Part shown: positions 35,079-43,005 of the stretch, one piece after another | Layout: each line of letters begins with the position of its first letter | How positions within the stretch are numbered: the stretch's first letter is position 1 | Source: Shuttleworthia sp045545575 | GTDB taxonomy: Bacteria > Bacillota > Clostridia > Lachnospirales > Lachnospiraceae | NCBI GenBank assembly: GCA_045545575.1 | Contig: JAZQBE010000066.1 | Span: forward strand, 9,801-73,800 | Length of the DNA stretch: 64,000 nt | Direction: 5' to 3' | The notes under the pieces: model-generated | The model's database searches: none | Seen by the model: the letters and a program-made list of their open reading frames with translations, nothing else | Told to the model about the DNA's origin: nothing | Translations under genes and position numbers: made by a program

Positions 35079-37739
35079 ATGAAACGAAGAATCAGAACTT
35101 ACAGCGGCCTGCTTACATCGAGCGTGCAGCTGCGGGAAATCAACAACCGGGCTATCGCGCGCGCCGCGGCGGCGGAAGGCATCGTTCTGCTGGAGAATGA
35201 CGGCCTGCTGCCGATCCGCGCCTGGCAGAAGGCGGCTGTCTACGGCAGCGGCGTCGCGCACATCATCAAGGGCGGTACCGGATCGGGCGACGTCAACGTG
35301 CGTGAAATCGTCAGCATTCCGGAAGGCCTGCGCGCCAACGGCGTGGAAATGACGAACGGCGCGGCGGCGCTGGCCGCCCAGAGCGCGTTTGACGCGGATA
35401 TGAAGGCCTGGGGCGCCGAAACCATGCAGAAGCTGGGCGCCATGATGGCGCAGAAGGCTGCCGCGGATGCGGCGAAGGAAGCCGGAGAGGCCGCCGACGC
35501 TCCGGCAGAAGACGCGGCGCCGATGGAGGCCGGCAGCGATATGAACTTCCTTTCGCTGATCACGCCGCCGGCGGCAAAGGCTTCCGATTACGTGCCGATC
35601 GTGGACGAAGAGGTGCGCGCGGCGGATCTTGTCATCTACGTCATCAGCCGGACCTCCGGCGAAGGAATGGACCGCAAAACCGAACAGGGCGATTATTACC
35701 TGAGCGAAGACGAGCAGGCGGATCTGGAGAAACTGGTGGAGCTTTCCGACCGCATCGCCGTCGTGATCAATGCGGGCGGACAGATGGATCTGGCCCTGCT
35801 TCGCGCGATTCCGCAGGTCCGTGCCATTGTGATCGCGGGGCAGGGCGGCATGGAAGCCGGCGCGGCGATTGCCGACGTGCTGTGCGGCAAGGTGACGCCG
35901 TCCGGCAAGCTGACCAACACCTGGCCGGTGCGGTATGAGGACATCCCCTGTGCCGATACGTTCTCGCACAATGACGGCAACGTCGAGACCGAGAAATACG
36001 AGGAAGGCATCTACGTCGGCTACCGCTATTTTGACAGCTTCGGCGTCGCGCCGGCCTATCCCTTCGGTTTCGGCCGCTCCTACACCACATTTTCGACGGA
36101 AGCGGCGCTTGTGGAAGCCGACGGCCGCGGGGTGACGGTGCGCGCACGCGTCACCAACACCGGAACGGAATTCGCCGGAAAGCAGGTGGTGCAGATCTAC
36201 GCCGCGCTTCCCCAGGGCGGCCTGAAAAAGGAATATCAGCGCCTGGCCGGCTTTGCCAAAACGCGTCTTCTGGCGCCGGGCGAAAGCCAGGAGCTTTGCG
36301 TCACGATTCCGGCCGAGACCTTCGCGTCCTTTAACGAGGCGGAAAGTGCGTGGATCATCGAAAGCGGCACCTATTATCTGCTGGCAGGCGATTCCTCGGC
36401 CGATACCGCGCTTTGCGGAACCCTGTTCGTGCAGGACGACGTGATGATCGAGCCTGTGCGCCACATCCTTCCGCTGCAGCAGGATCTGAACGAGATCGTC
36501 CGTCCGGACGACGTGATCGAGCGCCTGCACGTCGCACTGGTGGAAGAGGCCGCCGAAAAGGGCATCACCGCGGTGGAGTGGGAACCGGAAGCCCGCAAGC
36601 AGTCCTTCGGGAAGGCGCCGGCCGCAACGGAACGCCAGAAGGAGATCGATGAGAAGGCATCCGCGGTTGCGGCCGCTTTGACAAAGGACGAAATCATCGC
36701 GCTTCTGATGGGCGAGATCACCAAGGGCCAGGACAACTTAAAGGACAACGAACTGGTGGAGACCGGCATCTACGTGCCCGGCGCCGCCGGCGAGACCACC
36801 TGCGTCCTGGAGCAAAAATATGACATTCCGGCCATCTCCATCGCCGACGGCCCTGCCGGCCTGCGCCTGCAGCGCTCCTATGACGTGGACCGCGCCAGCG
36901 GGAAGATCTACAGCACCGGCATGCTGTCCACCTTAACGGGCGGGCTGCTGTCCATTCCGGTGGAGCATCCCGATGCGGACACCTACTATATGTACGCCAC
37001 CGGCATTCCTGTGGGATCGCTCCTGGCCCAGAGCTGGGATCCGGCCCTCCTGGAAGACGTGGGACGCCTCGTGGCCGAGGAAATGCACGAGTTCGGCGTG
37101 GCCTGGTGGCTCGCCCCCGGCATGAACATTCACCGCAACCCGCTGTGCGGGCGGAATTTCGAATACTATTCCGAAGACCCGCTCATCGCCGGCGTCATGG
37201 CGGCGGCCATCACCCGCGGCGTGCAGAGTGTTCCCGGCGTGGGCACGACGATCAAGCACTACGCCGCGAACAACCAGGAAGACAACCGCACCGGCGCCGA
37301 CAGTGTCATGAGCGAGCGGACCCTGCGCGAGATCTACCTGCGCGAATTCGAAATCGCTATCCGCACCTCCCAGCCGATGTGCATCATGACCTCCTACAAC
37401 CTGATCAACGGTGTTCATACGGCCAACAGCTATGATCTTTGCACGGTGGCGGCCCGGAAAGAATGGGGCTTCGACGGCATCATCATGACCGACTGGACCA
37501 CCACGTCCACCGGCGGAAGCACCCCCCACAAAGCAGCCCTCGCCGGCAACGACCTGATCATGCCCGGCAGCGACATCGACGTCGCCGACATCCGCGCCGC
37601 CCTCGAATCCGGAGACCTTCCGGAAGAGACCGCCCGCGAATGCTGCCGCCGCCTGCTGCGCACCATTCTGCAGACGACCGGCATGGAAGATGCTGTGCCC
37701 TATGGCGAACGGTTCGGGCTGAAGCCGTATCTGGGATGA
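35079..37739 (+). CDS. Glycoside hydrolase family 3 with swapped domain order
   Basis: An 886-residue beta-glucosidase/xylosidase-type enzyme. The usual C-terminal alpha/beta sandwich comes first (ARAAAAEGIVLLENDG, about residues 20-330). A fibronectin-like domain follows (YQRLAGFAKTRLLAPGES). The catalytic barrel is last (about 540-880), with IADGPAGLRLQ, GTTIKHYAANNQEDNR and the nucleophile aspartate in GFDGIIMTDW. The same order is known from Butyrivibrio and Ruminococcus enzymes, so this is a natural variant and not a broken gene. The ATG at 35079 follows GAGAGGG. No signal peptide. The stop TGA belongs to REP copy 6. Confidence 0.9.
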   Translation: MKRRIRTYSGLLTSSVQLREINNRAIARAAAAEGIVLLENDGLLPIRAWQKAAVYGSGVAHIIKGGTGSGDVNVREIVSIPEGLRANGVEMTNGAAALAAQSAFDADMKAWGAETMQKLGAMMAQKAAADAAKEAGEAADAPAEDAAPMEAGSDMNFLSLITPPAAKASDYVPIVDEEVRAADLVIYVISRTSGEGMDRKTEQGDYYLSEDEQADLEKLVELSDRIAVVINAGGQMDLALLRAIPQVRAIVIAGQGGMEAGAAIADVLCGKVTPSGKLTNTWPVRYEDIPCADTFSHNDGNVETEKYEEGIYVGYRYFDSFGVAPAYPFGFGRSYTTFSTEAALVEADGRGVTVRARVTNTGTEFAGKQVVQIYAALPQGGLKKEYQRLAGFAKTRLLAPGESQELCVTIPAETFASFNEAESAWIIESGTYYLLAGDSSADTALCGTLFVQDDVMIEPVRHILPLQQDLNEIVRPDDVIERLHVALVEEAAEKGITAVEWEPEARKQSFGKAPAATERQKEIDEKASAVAAALTKDEIIALLMGEITKGQDNLKDNELVETGIYVPGAAGETTCVLEQKYDIPAISIADGPAGLRLQRSYDVDRASGKIYSTGMLSTLTGGLLSIPVEHPDADTYYMYATGIPVGSLLAQSWDPALLEDVGRLVAEEMHEFGVAWWLAPGMNIHRNPLCGRNFEYYSEDPLIAGVMAAAITRGVQSVPGVGTTIKHYAANNQEDNRTGADSVMSERTLREIYLREFEIAIRTSQPMCIMTSYNLINGVHTANSYDLCTVAARKEWGFDGIIMTDWTTTSTGGSTPHKAALAGNDLIMPGSDIDVADIRAALESGDLPEETARECCRRLLRTILQTTGMEDAVPYGERFGLKPYLG

Positions 37740-37765
37740 CAAAAGGGACAGGCACTTTTGTCATC
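37735..37765. repeat. REP-like palindrome, copy 6
   Basis: Perfect 11-bp arms GATGACAAAAG / CTTTTGTCATC around GGACAGGCA. Its TGA is the stop codon of the GH3 gene. Copy 8 is identical over all 31 bases. Confidence 0.92.
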
Positions 37766-37850
37766 TTAACGTCTGGGTATGACATGTGGATCCGGCTGGT
37801 TCTCCTTTGACAGGGGAAGCCGAATCAACAGGAGGAATACAGGCAAATCA

Positions 37851-37883
37851 TGAGTCAACGGGGAGCCAGCTCCCCTTGACTCC
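37851..37883. repeat. REP-like palindrome, copy 7
   Basis: GAGTCAACGGGGAGC and GCTCCCCTTGACTC arms around CA. The outer part matches the GAGTC subfamily, but the inner stem differs from other copies by what look like paired changes. Confidence 0.82.
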
Positions 37884-37924
37884 TTTTCATTTATGTCAGG
37901 GTGGAAAAGGGGGCGCAAGGGTTG

Positions 37925-38740
37925 ATGATGGATCCTTTACTTCAAAGATTATGTTATGCAGTACGCGAGGCCGGCAGCATCCTGCTGGAGGCGAGAGAGA
38001 TGCAGATGAATCAGAGCGCTGAGTCCTCAGAAATCTGTGCGCTTCTCGAAAAAAGCGGTCATGCAAACTTTGTGACGGTGTACGACCAAAAAGTGCAGAC
38101 AGCACTGGTACAGTCGCTGGAAACAATCCTGCCGGAAGCGCATTTTATTGTAGAAGAAAACGGACAGGATCAGTTTACGGCGGAGCATGCATGGGGATGG
38201 ACGTTTATCATTGATCCGATTGACGGCACATCCAATTTTATGAAAGGGTACGATCCAAGCGTCATTTCGGTCGGGTTATTAAAAGATGGTATCCCAGAAA
38301 TCGGCATCGTATTCTGCCCGGTTTCCGGACAGCTGTTTTATGCACAGAAAGGAAAAGGTGCGTTTGAGAACGGACGGCCCATTCATGTGACAGGGGAGCC
38401 TCTTTCGAATTGTCTGGTGTCACTGGGAACCGCGCCATATTACGAAGACTGCCGCGAGGCAGTACAGAAATCCTGGAGCTATTATTTAGACCGAAGTATT
38501 GATATCCGCAGAAGCGGAAGTGCGGCATATGATCTGTGCATGGTTGCCTCCGGAAGAATCGGTTTGTTTTACGAACCGCGTCTTTGTCTGTGGGACTATG
38601 CTGCCGGTGCATGCATACTTGAAGAAGCTGGCGGAGTCATTACAGATCCGTGCGGAAAACCTATGACATACCGTGGGCCCTCAGGTATACTGGCCCGTGG
38701 AAGCGGGATTGCAAAAGAGGTCATTCTTTGGAACAGATGA
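37925..38740 (+). CDS. Inositol-monophosphatase family protein
   Basis: A 271-residue Mg-dependent sugar/inositol phosphatase. Metal-site motifs are present: EEN in HFIVEENGQ, then IIDPIDGTSNFMKG and the late LWDYAAGACILEEAGG. These define the family but not the substrate. The start is taken at 37925, four bases after AAGG; 37928 and GTG 37901 are alternatives. Codon use is visibly more AT-rich than in flanking sugar genes (many TTA, AAA, ATT), as in the next 3 kb, which hints at separate origin. REP copies flank it on both sides, and its TGA stop is part of copy 8. Confidence 0.85.
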   Translation: MMDPLLQRLCYAVREAGSILLEAREMQMNQSAESSEICALLEKSGHANFVTVYDQKVQTALVQSLETILPEAHFIVEENGQDQFTAEHAWGWTFIIDPIDGTSNFMKGYDPSVISVGLLKDGIPEIGIVFCPVSGQLFYAQKGKGAFENGRPIHVTGEPLSNCLVSLGTAPYYEDCREAVQKSWSYYLDRSIDIRRSGSAAYDLCMVASGRIGLFYEPRLCLWDYAAGACILEEAGGVITDPCGKPMTYRGPSGILARGSGIAKEVILWNR

Positions 38741-38766
38741 CAAAAGGGACAGGCACTTTTGTCATC
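38736..38766. repeat. REP-like palindrome, copy 8
   Basis: Identical to copy 6. It carries the stop codon of the phosphatase gene and lies 159 bases upstream of the RAYT transposase start, with copy 9 inverted on the other side. Confidence 0.92.
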
Positions 38767-38924
38767 TCCTGCTGAAGAGAAATCTTTAAAGCCGCAAAAA
38801 GAGGCAGCAATTCTGCCGATGGAACAAAATGGGCGAACACATGTTCCGCAATCGTGATATAATAAACAGTGAAACCGTGCGTTTCATGCGTGCGGGAACC
38901 GGCGTGTATTACGAGGAGGCAGAC

Positions 38925-39045
38925 ATGGCAAGACAAGCAAGACAATCCTGCGAAACACAGTGCTATCATGTCATTGCGAGAGGCGTCGGGAAGCAAATCA
39001 TCTATGAGACGGAGGAAGACTATCGCTTTTTTCATATAAATAATT
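38925..39045 (+). pseudogene. RAYT (REP-associated Y1 transposase), 5' fragment
   Basis: After GAGGAGG, the frame reads MARQARQSCETQCYHVIARG followed by VGKQIIYETEEDYRFF, the typical N-terminus of short RAYT/Y1 transposases. It then runs into IS200/IS605 sequence and stops at 39071. The HUH motif and catalytic tyrosine region are absent. The C-terminal part resumes at 41011. RAYTs are the enzymes thought to move REP palindromes, and this gene lies between copies 8 and 9. The exact fragment end is uncertain by some tens of bases. Confidence 0.85.
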
Positions 39046-39099
39046 TAGCGGCGGAAACCCACTTGCTTTAGCAGGTGGGAAGAGCCGCTTTCTCCTTTC

Positions 39100-39615
39100 T
39101 CAGCCTTGCTCGGCTATATACTTTTCGATGGTTGCTGATGATGCTTCCCCAATGCTACAGACAAAGTATCCGTCCGACCAGAAGATGTGCTTCTTCCAGT
39201 ATTGTTTAGATCATACACCTCTATTCCGCATCCAGAGCCAATGTGTTGTTCTCTGTTTGATGATGCTGATGATGTCACAGATGCGTTCTGTTGCGTCGTA
39301 TTCCAGAAGTATGTGAACGTGATCCTTGTCCGTTTCCATAGCGATAATTGTCCAGTCGTTTTGGTCTGCGAGATAGCTTATAGCACGTTTTACGAAGTCG
39401 TCGATACCATTCTGCAACAACGCCTTCCTATACCTTTTTCCGCGATTAAGGAAATCGCGGAAAAACCCCGCTTCGCGGGGCACGCGCCTTCGGCGCTGGG
39501 TGTTGTCCGGTTTTGAAATGCTTGATGCATTTCAAAACCTATACTTTGTCACAAGTACGATATGTACTTTAAGATTGTATTTGCGTCTGTTTCTGCGATT
39601 GTAGCGATTTTGCAT
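39100..39615 (-). pseudogene. tnpA: tnpA, Y1 HUH transposase of the IS605 element, disrupted
   Basis: From the ATG at 39615, after AGGAGGAG, the frame reads MQNRYNRRNRRKYNLKVHIV... and VTKYR, the usual TnpA start. It is then broken by a 111-bp in-frame insertion with a TGA (39532-39534). Beyond it come YRKALLQNG, the HUH-type motif DHVHILLE, a second in-frame TGA (39211-39213) and the C-terminal FWSDGYFVCSIG...KYIAEQG with the true stop at 39100-39102. Without the insert the product would be about 134 residues, normal for TnpA. Two stops mean the transposase should be dead. Confidence 0.88.
39427..39544. repeat. Four-hairpin 111-bp insertion with 7-bp direct repeats inside tnpA
   Basis: Direct repeats CCTATAC at 39427-39433 and 39538-39544 are 111 bases apart. 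Between them are four perfect hairpins: 13 bp with a 5-base loop (39435-39465), 6 bp with a TTC loop (39466-39480), 5 bp with a TTC loop (39484-39496) and 13 bp with a 5-base loop (39509-39539). Removing one repeat plus the insert restores a normal TnpA frame, so this is a later insertion. Confidence 0.85.
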
Positions 39616-39698
39616 ATATTTAGCTCCTCCTATTGTGTATTCACTAAATCTATTCTATAATACTATATAGTGAAATACAATGAAGGGAGATGTTACTG

Positions 39699-40871
39699 AT
39701 GCAAGTCACTACTACTGCAAAGATTCAGGTCCAAGTTTCACCCGAGCAGCGTGAGCTGTTGGATGTTACTATGGATACTTATCGCAGTGCGTGTAATTTT
39801 GCAGCAAACTATGTCTTCCAGACACATGACCTAAAGCAGTTTTCACTTAACAAGGTATTGTACTATGATCTCCGTGAACGCTATGGGTTAAAATCCCAGA
39901 TGGCACAATCTGTTTTCAAGACAGTTATTGCAAGATATAAAACTATTTTAGAGAATCAGCATGCGTGGATTAAACCTGATTTCTCAAAACCTCAGTATGA
40001 TCTTGTGTGGAACAGAGACTATTCTCTTACACAGAACCTGTTTTCTGTAAATACACTTAGTGGCCGTGTGAAGCTGCCATACTATTCTGGTGGCATGGAG
40101 AAATACTTTAACCACGACATTTACTCTTTTGGCACTGCTAAACTTGTAAAGAAACACGGCAAGTATTTTCTACATATCCCTGTTACCAGAGATGTTCCTG
40201 AAGCCTTAGATTCAAATGTCTGTAATGTCGTCGGTGTGGACAGAGGCATTAACTTTATTGTCGCAACCTATGACAGCAAGCACAACTCTGGTTTTGTAAG
40301 CGGCAGAGCTGTTAAGGAAAAGCGTGCTAAGTACAAACAGCTCCATAAGGAACTTCAGCAGAGACAGACCCCTTCTGCAAGACGAAGGCTAAAAGCGATC
40401 GGTCAGCGAGAAAACCGTTGGATGCAGGATGTAAACCATTGTGTATCAAAGGCACTCGTCTACTCCAATCCGAAGCATACCCTGTTTGTCTTGGAAGACC
40501 TGTCTGGTGTCCGCTCCGCTACCGAGAAGGTGCGCCGTAAGGATCGCTATGTTTCGGTATCATGGTCGTTTTACGACCTGGAGCAGAAGGTAAAGTACAA
40601 GGCTGCGCTCAATGAGAGTTCGGTAATTACCGTAGATCCTCGTTATACGAGCCAGACCTGTCCCGTTTGCGGTCACACGGAAAAGTCTAACCGCGACAAG
40701 AAGAAACATATCTTTTGCTGTAAATCTTGTGGTTATACATCTAATGATGACCGTATCGGAGCTATGAATCTGTATCGCATGGGAATCAACTATCTAAGCT
40801 TCTTGCCGAATGGCAAGATGATGGCAAAGGATAGTCAAGTACCGGATACAGTATCACCTCAGCATATCTGA
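39699..40871 (+). CDS. tnpB: TnpB, RNA-guided nuclease of the IS605 element
   Basis: A 390-residue TnpB, the family ancestral to Cas12, which uses an omega-RNA made from the element's right end to cut DNA. RuvC residues are visible: D in VVGVDRG, E in LFVLEDLSGVR and D in SNDDRIGAMNLYRMG. A zinc finger (CPVCGH ... CCKSCG) lies between the last two. Length is typical and no disruption is seen, unlike tnpA. The start at 39699 is spaced nine bases from AAGGGAG; ATG 39690 touches that site. It could keep the element in place by cutting empty target alleles. Confidence 0.93.
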   Translation: MQVTTTAKIQVQVSPEQRELLDVTMDTYRSACNFAANYVFQTHDLKQFSLNKVLYYDLRERYGLKSQMAQSVFKTVIARYKTILENQHAWIKPDFSKPQYDLVWNRDYSLTQNLFSVNTLSGRVKLPYYSGGMEKYFNHDIYSFGTAKLVKKHGKYFLHIPVTRDVPEALDSNVCNVVGVDRGINFIVATYDSKHNSGFVSGRAVKEKRAKYKQLHKELQQRQTPSARRRLKAIGQRENRWMQDVNHCVSKALVYSNPKHTLFVLEDLSGVRSATEKVRRKDRYVSVSWSFYDLEQKVKYKAALNESSVITVDPRYTSQTCPVCGHTEKSNRDKKKHIFCCKSCGYTSNDDRIGAMNLYRMGINYLSFLPNGKMMAKDSQVPDTVSPQHI

Positions 40872-41010
40872 GATGATAAGGGTGCAGTCAATCACCCTGC
40901 GATGTAACCCCACTGTCTGAGCAATCAGGCAAGCTAAAGGTAGGAGTCGTAAGACGTTAGCACTACCGGGGAGTTACAAGCCCACTCACTTTAGTGGGTG
41001 GGTAGTTGAC
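40872..41010 (+). ncRNA. Predicted omega-RNA (reRNA) scaffold of TnpB
   Basis: The 139 bases between the tnpB stop and the right end are rich in paired segments and end in the TTTA-loop hairpin. TnpB guide scaffolds come from exactly this part of IS605 elements, often overlapping the tnpB 3' end. The guide would be the flank that follows, 41011 onward, which here is RAYT gene sequence (AATCCGGAAAAAGCC). Confidence 0.7.
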
Positions 41011-41385
41011 AATCCGGAAAAAGCCGGAATCTGCGATGCAGAATCATATCCATGGAGCAGTTATCGGGATTATTCCGGCAAGCGGCCGTTTATGGACAAT
41101 CAGAATCTTGCACGACTGCTGTGCGCGCAAGATCAATTGGCAGAATTCTTAAGTCACTGTGACCCTGCAGAGTCAGAACTGTATGATTTTTCGAAAGACG
41201 ATTCCTGGGCGGAACGAGTTGCCTGCGCGGCACTGCAGATCTCATCCGGTCGGGAAGTAGAAAAAATGGCACTCAAAGAAAGAAATAATGCGATTATCTG
41301 TCTGCGGAAAAAAGGCCTTTCCGTCCGACAGATACAGCGGGTAACGGGAGTGGGGAGAGGAGTGATTCAGAAGGTGACAGAATAG
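41011..41385 (+). pseudogene. RAYT transposase, 3' fragment
   Basis: An open frame of 124 codons starts directly at the IS end with NPEKAGICDAESYPWSSYRDY, the conserved region that follows the catalytic tyrosine helix in RAYT/Y1 transposases. It continues to a C-terminal helix-turn-helix-like segment (LSVRQIQRVTGVGRGVIQKV), also typical. Compared with intact relatives, the piece between the two fragments (roughly 85-90 residues, with the HUH motif) is missing, so insertion was accompanied or followed by a deletion. Confidence 0.85.
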
Positions 41386-41464
41386 TCAGCATAAGGATAA
41401 TGCCGGACTCAAAAGCCAATGATAAACGAAAAAGAGGGTCTCTCTGTTACCTATTGAACATGAA

Positions 41465-41495
41465 GATGACAAAAGTGCCTGTCCCTTTTGTCACC
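41465..41495. repeat. REP-like palindrome, copy 9 (inverted)
   Basis: GATGACAAAAG and CTTTTGTCACC arms with the centre in reverse orientation (TGCCTGTCC) relative to copies 6 and 8. It lies after the RAYT 3' fragment, so the transposase gene is bracketed by opposed copies. Confidence 0.9.
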
Positions 41496-41506
41496 AGGAG
41501 CAAACC

Positions 41507-42868
41507 ATGGATTTATTTGATTACGCCAGAGAACAGAATCAGAAGAAAGAGACGCCGCTGGCGTCCCGCCTTCGCCCCCGCACGTTAGATGAGGTGGTCG
41601 GGCAGCAGCACATCATCGGCAAGGACAAGCTGCTGTACCGGGCCATTCAGGCCGACAAGCTTTCTTCCATCATCTTTTACGGCCCGCCGGGCACCGGCAA
41701 GACGACGCTTGCGAAGGTGATCGCCAACACGACGAAGGGCGAGTTCCGCCAGATCAACGCAACGGCGGCCGGCAAGAAGGATATGGAGGAGGTCGTGGAG
41801 ACCGCGCGCCAGACGGCCGGGATGTATGGGAAAAAGACGATCCTGTTCATCGACGAAATCCACCGCTTCAACAAGGGACAGCAGGATTATCTTCTGCCCT
41901 TTGTGGAGGACGGGACCATCGTCCTGATCGGCGCGACGACGGAGAATCCGTACTTTGAGGTGAACGGCGCTTTGCTGTCCCGGTCCATCATCTTCGAGCT
42001 GCATCCGCTTTCCACGGAGGATATCCGCACGCTGATCCTGCGCGCGGTAAACGACGAGGAACGCGGCATGGGCGCGTACCATGCCGTGATCGAAGAGGAC
42101 GCTCTGGAGTTCCTTGCGGACGTGGCCGGCGGCGACGCGCGGGCCGCGCTGACCGCTGTAGAGCTGGGCGTCCTGACGACCCCGCCCTCCGAAGACGGAA
42201 AGATTCACCTGACCTTGGACGTCGCTTCAGAGTGCATCCAGCGCAAGGTGCTGCGCTACGACAAAGGTGGCGACAACCATTACGATACGATTTCTGCGTT
42301 CATCAAGAGCATGCGGGGTTCCGACCCGGATGCGGCAGTCTATTACCTGGCCCGGATGCTCGATGCCGGCGAGGACATCAAGTTCATCGCCCGCCGCATC
42401 ATGATCTGCGCCTCGGAGGATGTGGGCAACGCGGATCCCATGGCGATGGTGGTGGCGGCTTCCGCCGCGGCGGAGGTGGAGCGCATCGGTCTGCCGGAAA
42501 GCCAGATCATCCTGTCCCAGGCCGCGGCCTACGTCGCCTGTGCCCCGAAAAGCAACGCGGCGGTCAATGCGATCTTTGCCGCGTCCGAGGCGGTCCGGCG
42601 CACCGGCGCCGCCCCCATTCCGCCCTATCTGCAGGACGCGCATTACGGCGGTTCCGCGAAGCTTGGGCGGGGCATCGGCTACGAGTACGCCCACGATTTT
42701 CCCAACCATTTTTCAACCCAGCAGTATCTGCCGGATGCCGTCGCGGGCGAGCATTTCTACGTTCCCTCGGAAAACGGATACGAAAAGACGATCCGCGCGC
42801 ACATCAACCGGATCCGCACGGAAGCCGGAATGGAACCGCTGTGGGAGGATGCGCCGCCGGAGCCATAG
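41507..42868 (+). CDS. rarA: RarA (MgsA), replication-associated recombination ATPase
   Basis: A 453-residue AAA+ protein related to clamp loaders that acts at stalled replication forks. Seen: LASRLRPRTLDEVVGQQH, Walker A GPPGTGKTT, Walker B ILFIDEIHRFNKGQQD, and sensor 1 in GATTENP. The C-terminal tetramerisation part holds the family motif SMRGSDPDAAVYYLARML and DAHYGGSAKLGRG. Full length. It starts 12 bases after REP copy 9, with CAGGAG as ribosome site, and its base composition returns to the chromosomal norm. Confidence 0.95.
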   Translation: MDLFDYAREQNQKKETPLASRLRPRTLDEVVGQQHIIGKDKLLYRAIQADKLSSIIFYGPPGTGKTTLAKVIANTTKGEFRQINATAAGKKDMEEVVETARQTAGMYGKKTILFIDEIHRFNKGQQDYLLPFVEDGTIVLIGATTENPYFEVNGALLSRSIIFELHPLSTEDIRTLILRAVNDEERGMGAYHAVIEEDALEFLADVAGGDARAALTAVELGVLTTPPSEDGKIHLTLDVASECIQRKVLRYDKGGDNHYDTISAFIKSMRGSDPDAAVYYLARMLDAGEDIKFIARRIMICASEDVGNADPMAMVVAASAAAEVERIGLPESQIILSQAAAYVACAPKSNAAVNAIFAASEAVRRTGAAPIPPYLQDAHYGGSAKLGRGIGYEYAHDFPNHFSTQQYLPDAVAGEHFYVPSENGYEKTIRAHINRIRTEAGMEPLWEDAPPEP

Positions 42869-42891
42869 CCGGACGCCGGATGTCAGGAGAC

Positions 42892-42921
42892 TTGACATCG
42901 GCCATGGGCTGCTGGTATTCT
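42892..42921 (+). promoter_or_regulatory. Promoter of the methyltransferase gene
   Basis: TTGACA (42892-42897), 18 bases, TATTCT (42916-42921), about 85 bases before the start codon. Confidence 0.7.
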
Positions 42922-43005
42922 TTGAATCGGCCTGTTAGGAACGCCTAATTAAGCGGGCATTCCATTCATATTCAACAGAGAATCTGTCAAAAGGAGAATA
43001 TCGCA

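Larger units (their letters stand above)
39046..41010. mobile_element. IS200/IS605-family insertion sequence inserted in the RAYT gene
   Basis: It carries divergent tnpA (minus) and tnpB (plus), the IS605 layout. Each end has a subterminal hairpin with 9-bp arms and a TTTA loop: CCCACTTGC/GCAGGTGGG at 39058-39079 and CCCACTCAC/GTGGGTGGG at 40981-41002. The right end is near TTGAC at 41006-41010, directly before RAYT sequence. The left boundary is approximate. As expected for this family there are no terminal inverted repeats and no target duplication. Codon use is AT-rich compared with the chromosome. Confidence 0.85.

Noticed and set aside
37786..38022. Small 78-codon frame before the phosphatase gene
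   Set aside because: It runs through a REP copy and the phosphatase start in another frame, has no ribosome site and resembles nothing known.
37735..38766. REP palindromes as plain Rho-independent terminators
   Set aside because: Most lack a T-run, several overlap stop codons, two are identical in sequence, and copy 9 is inverted. A mobile repeat explains this better, though copy 4 may also terminate.
39100..39615. Stop-codon reassignment (TGA read as an amino acid) to explain tnpA
   Set aside because: Many normal genes here end in TGA, and one of the two TGA codons lies in an inserted segment, so ordinary inactivation is simpler.
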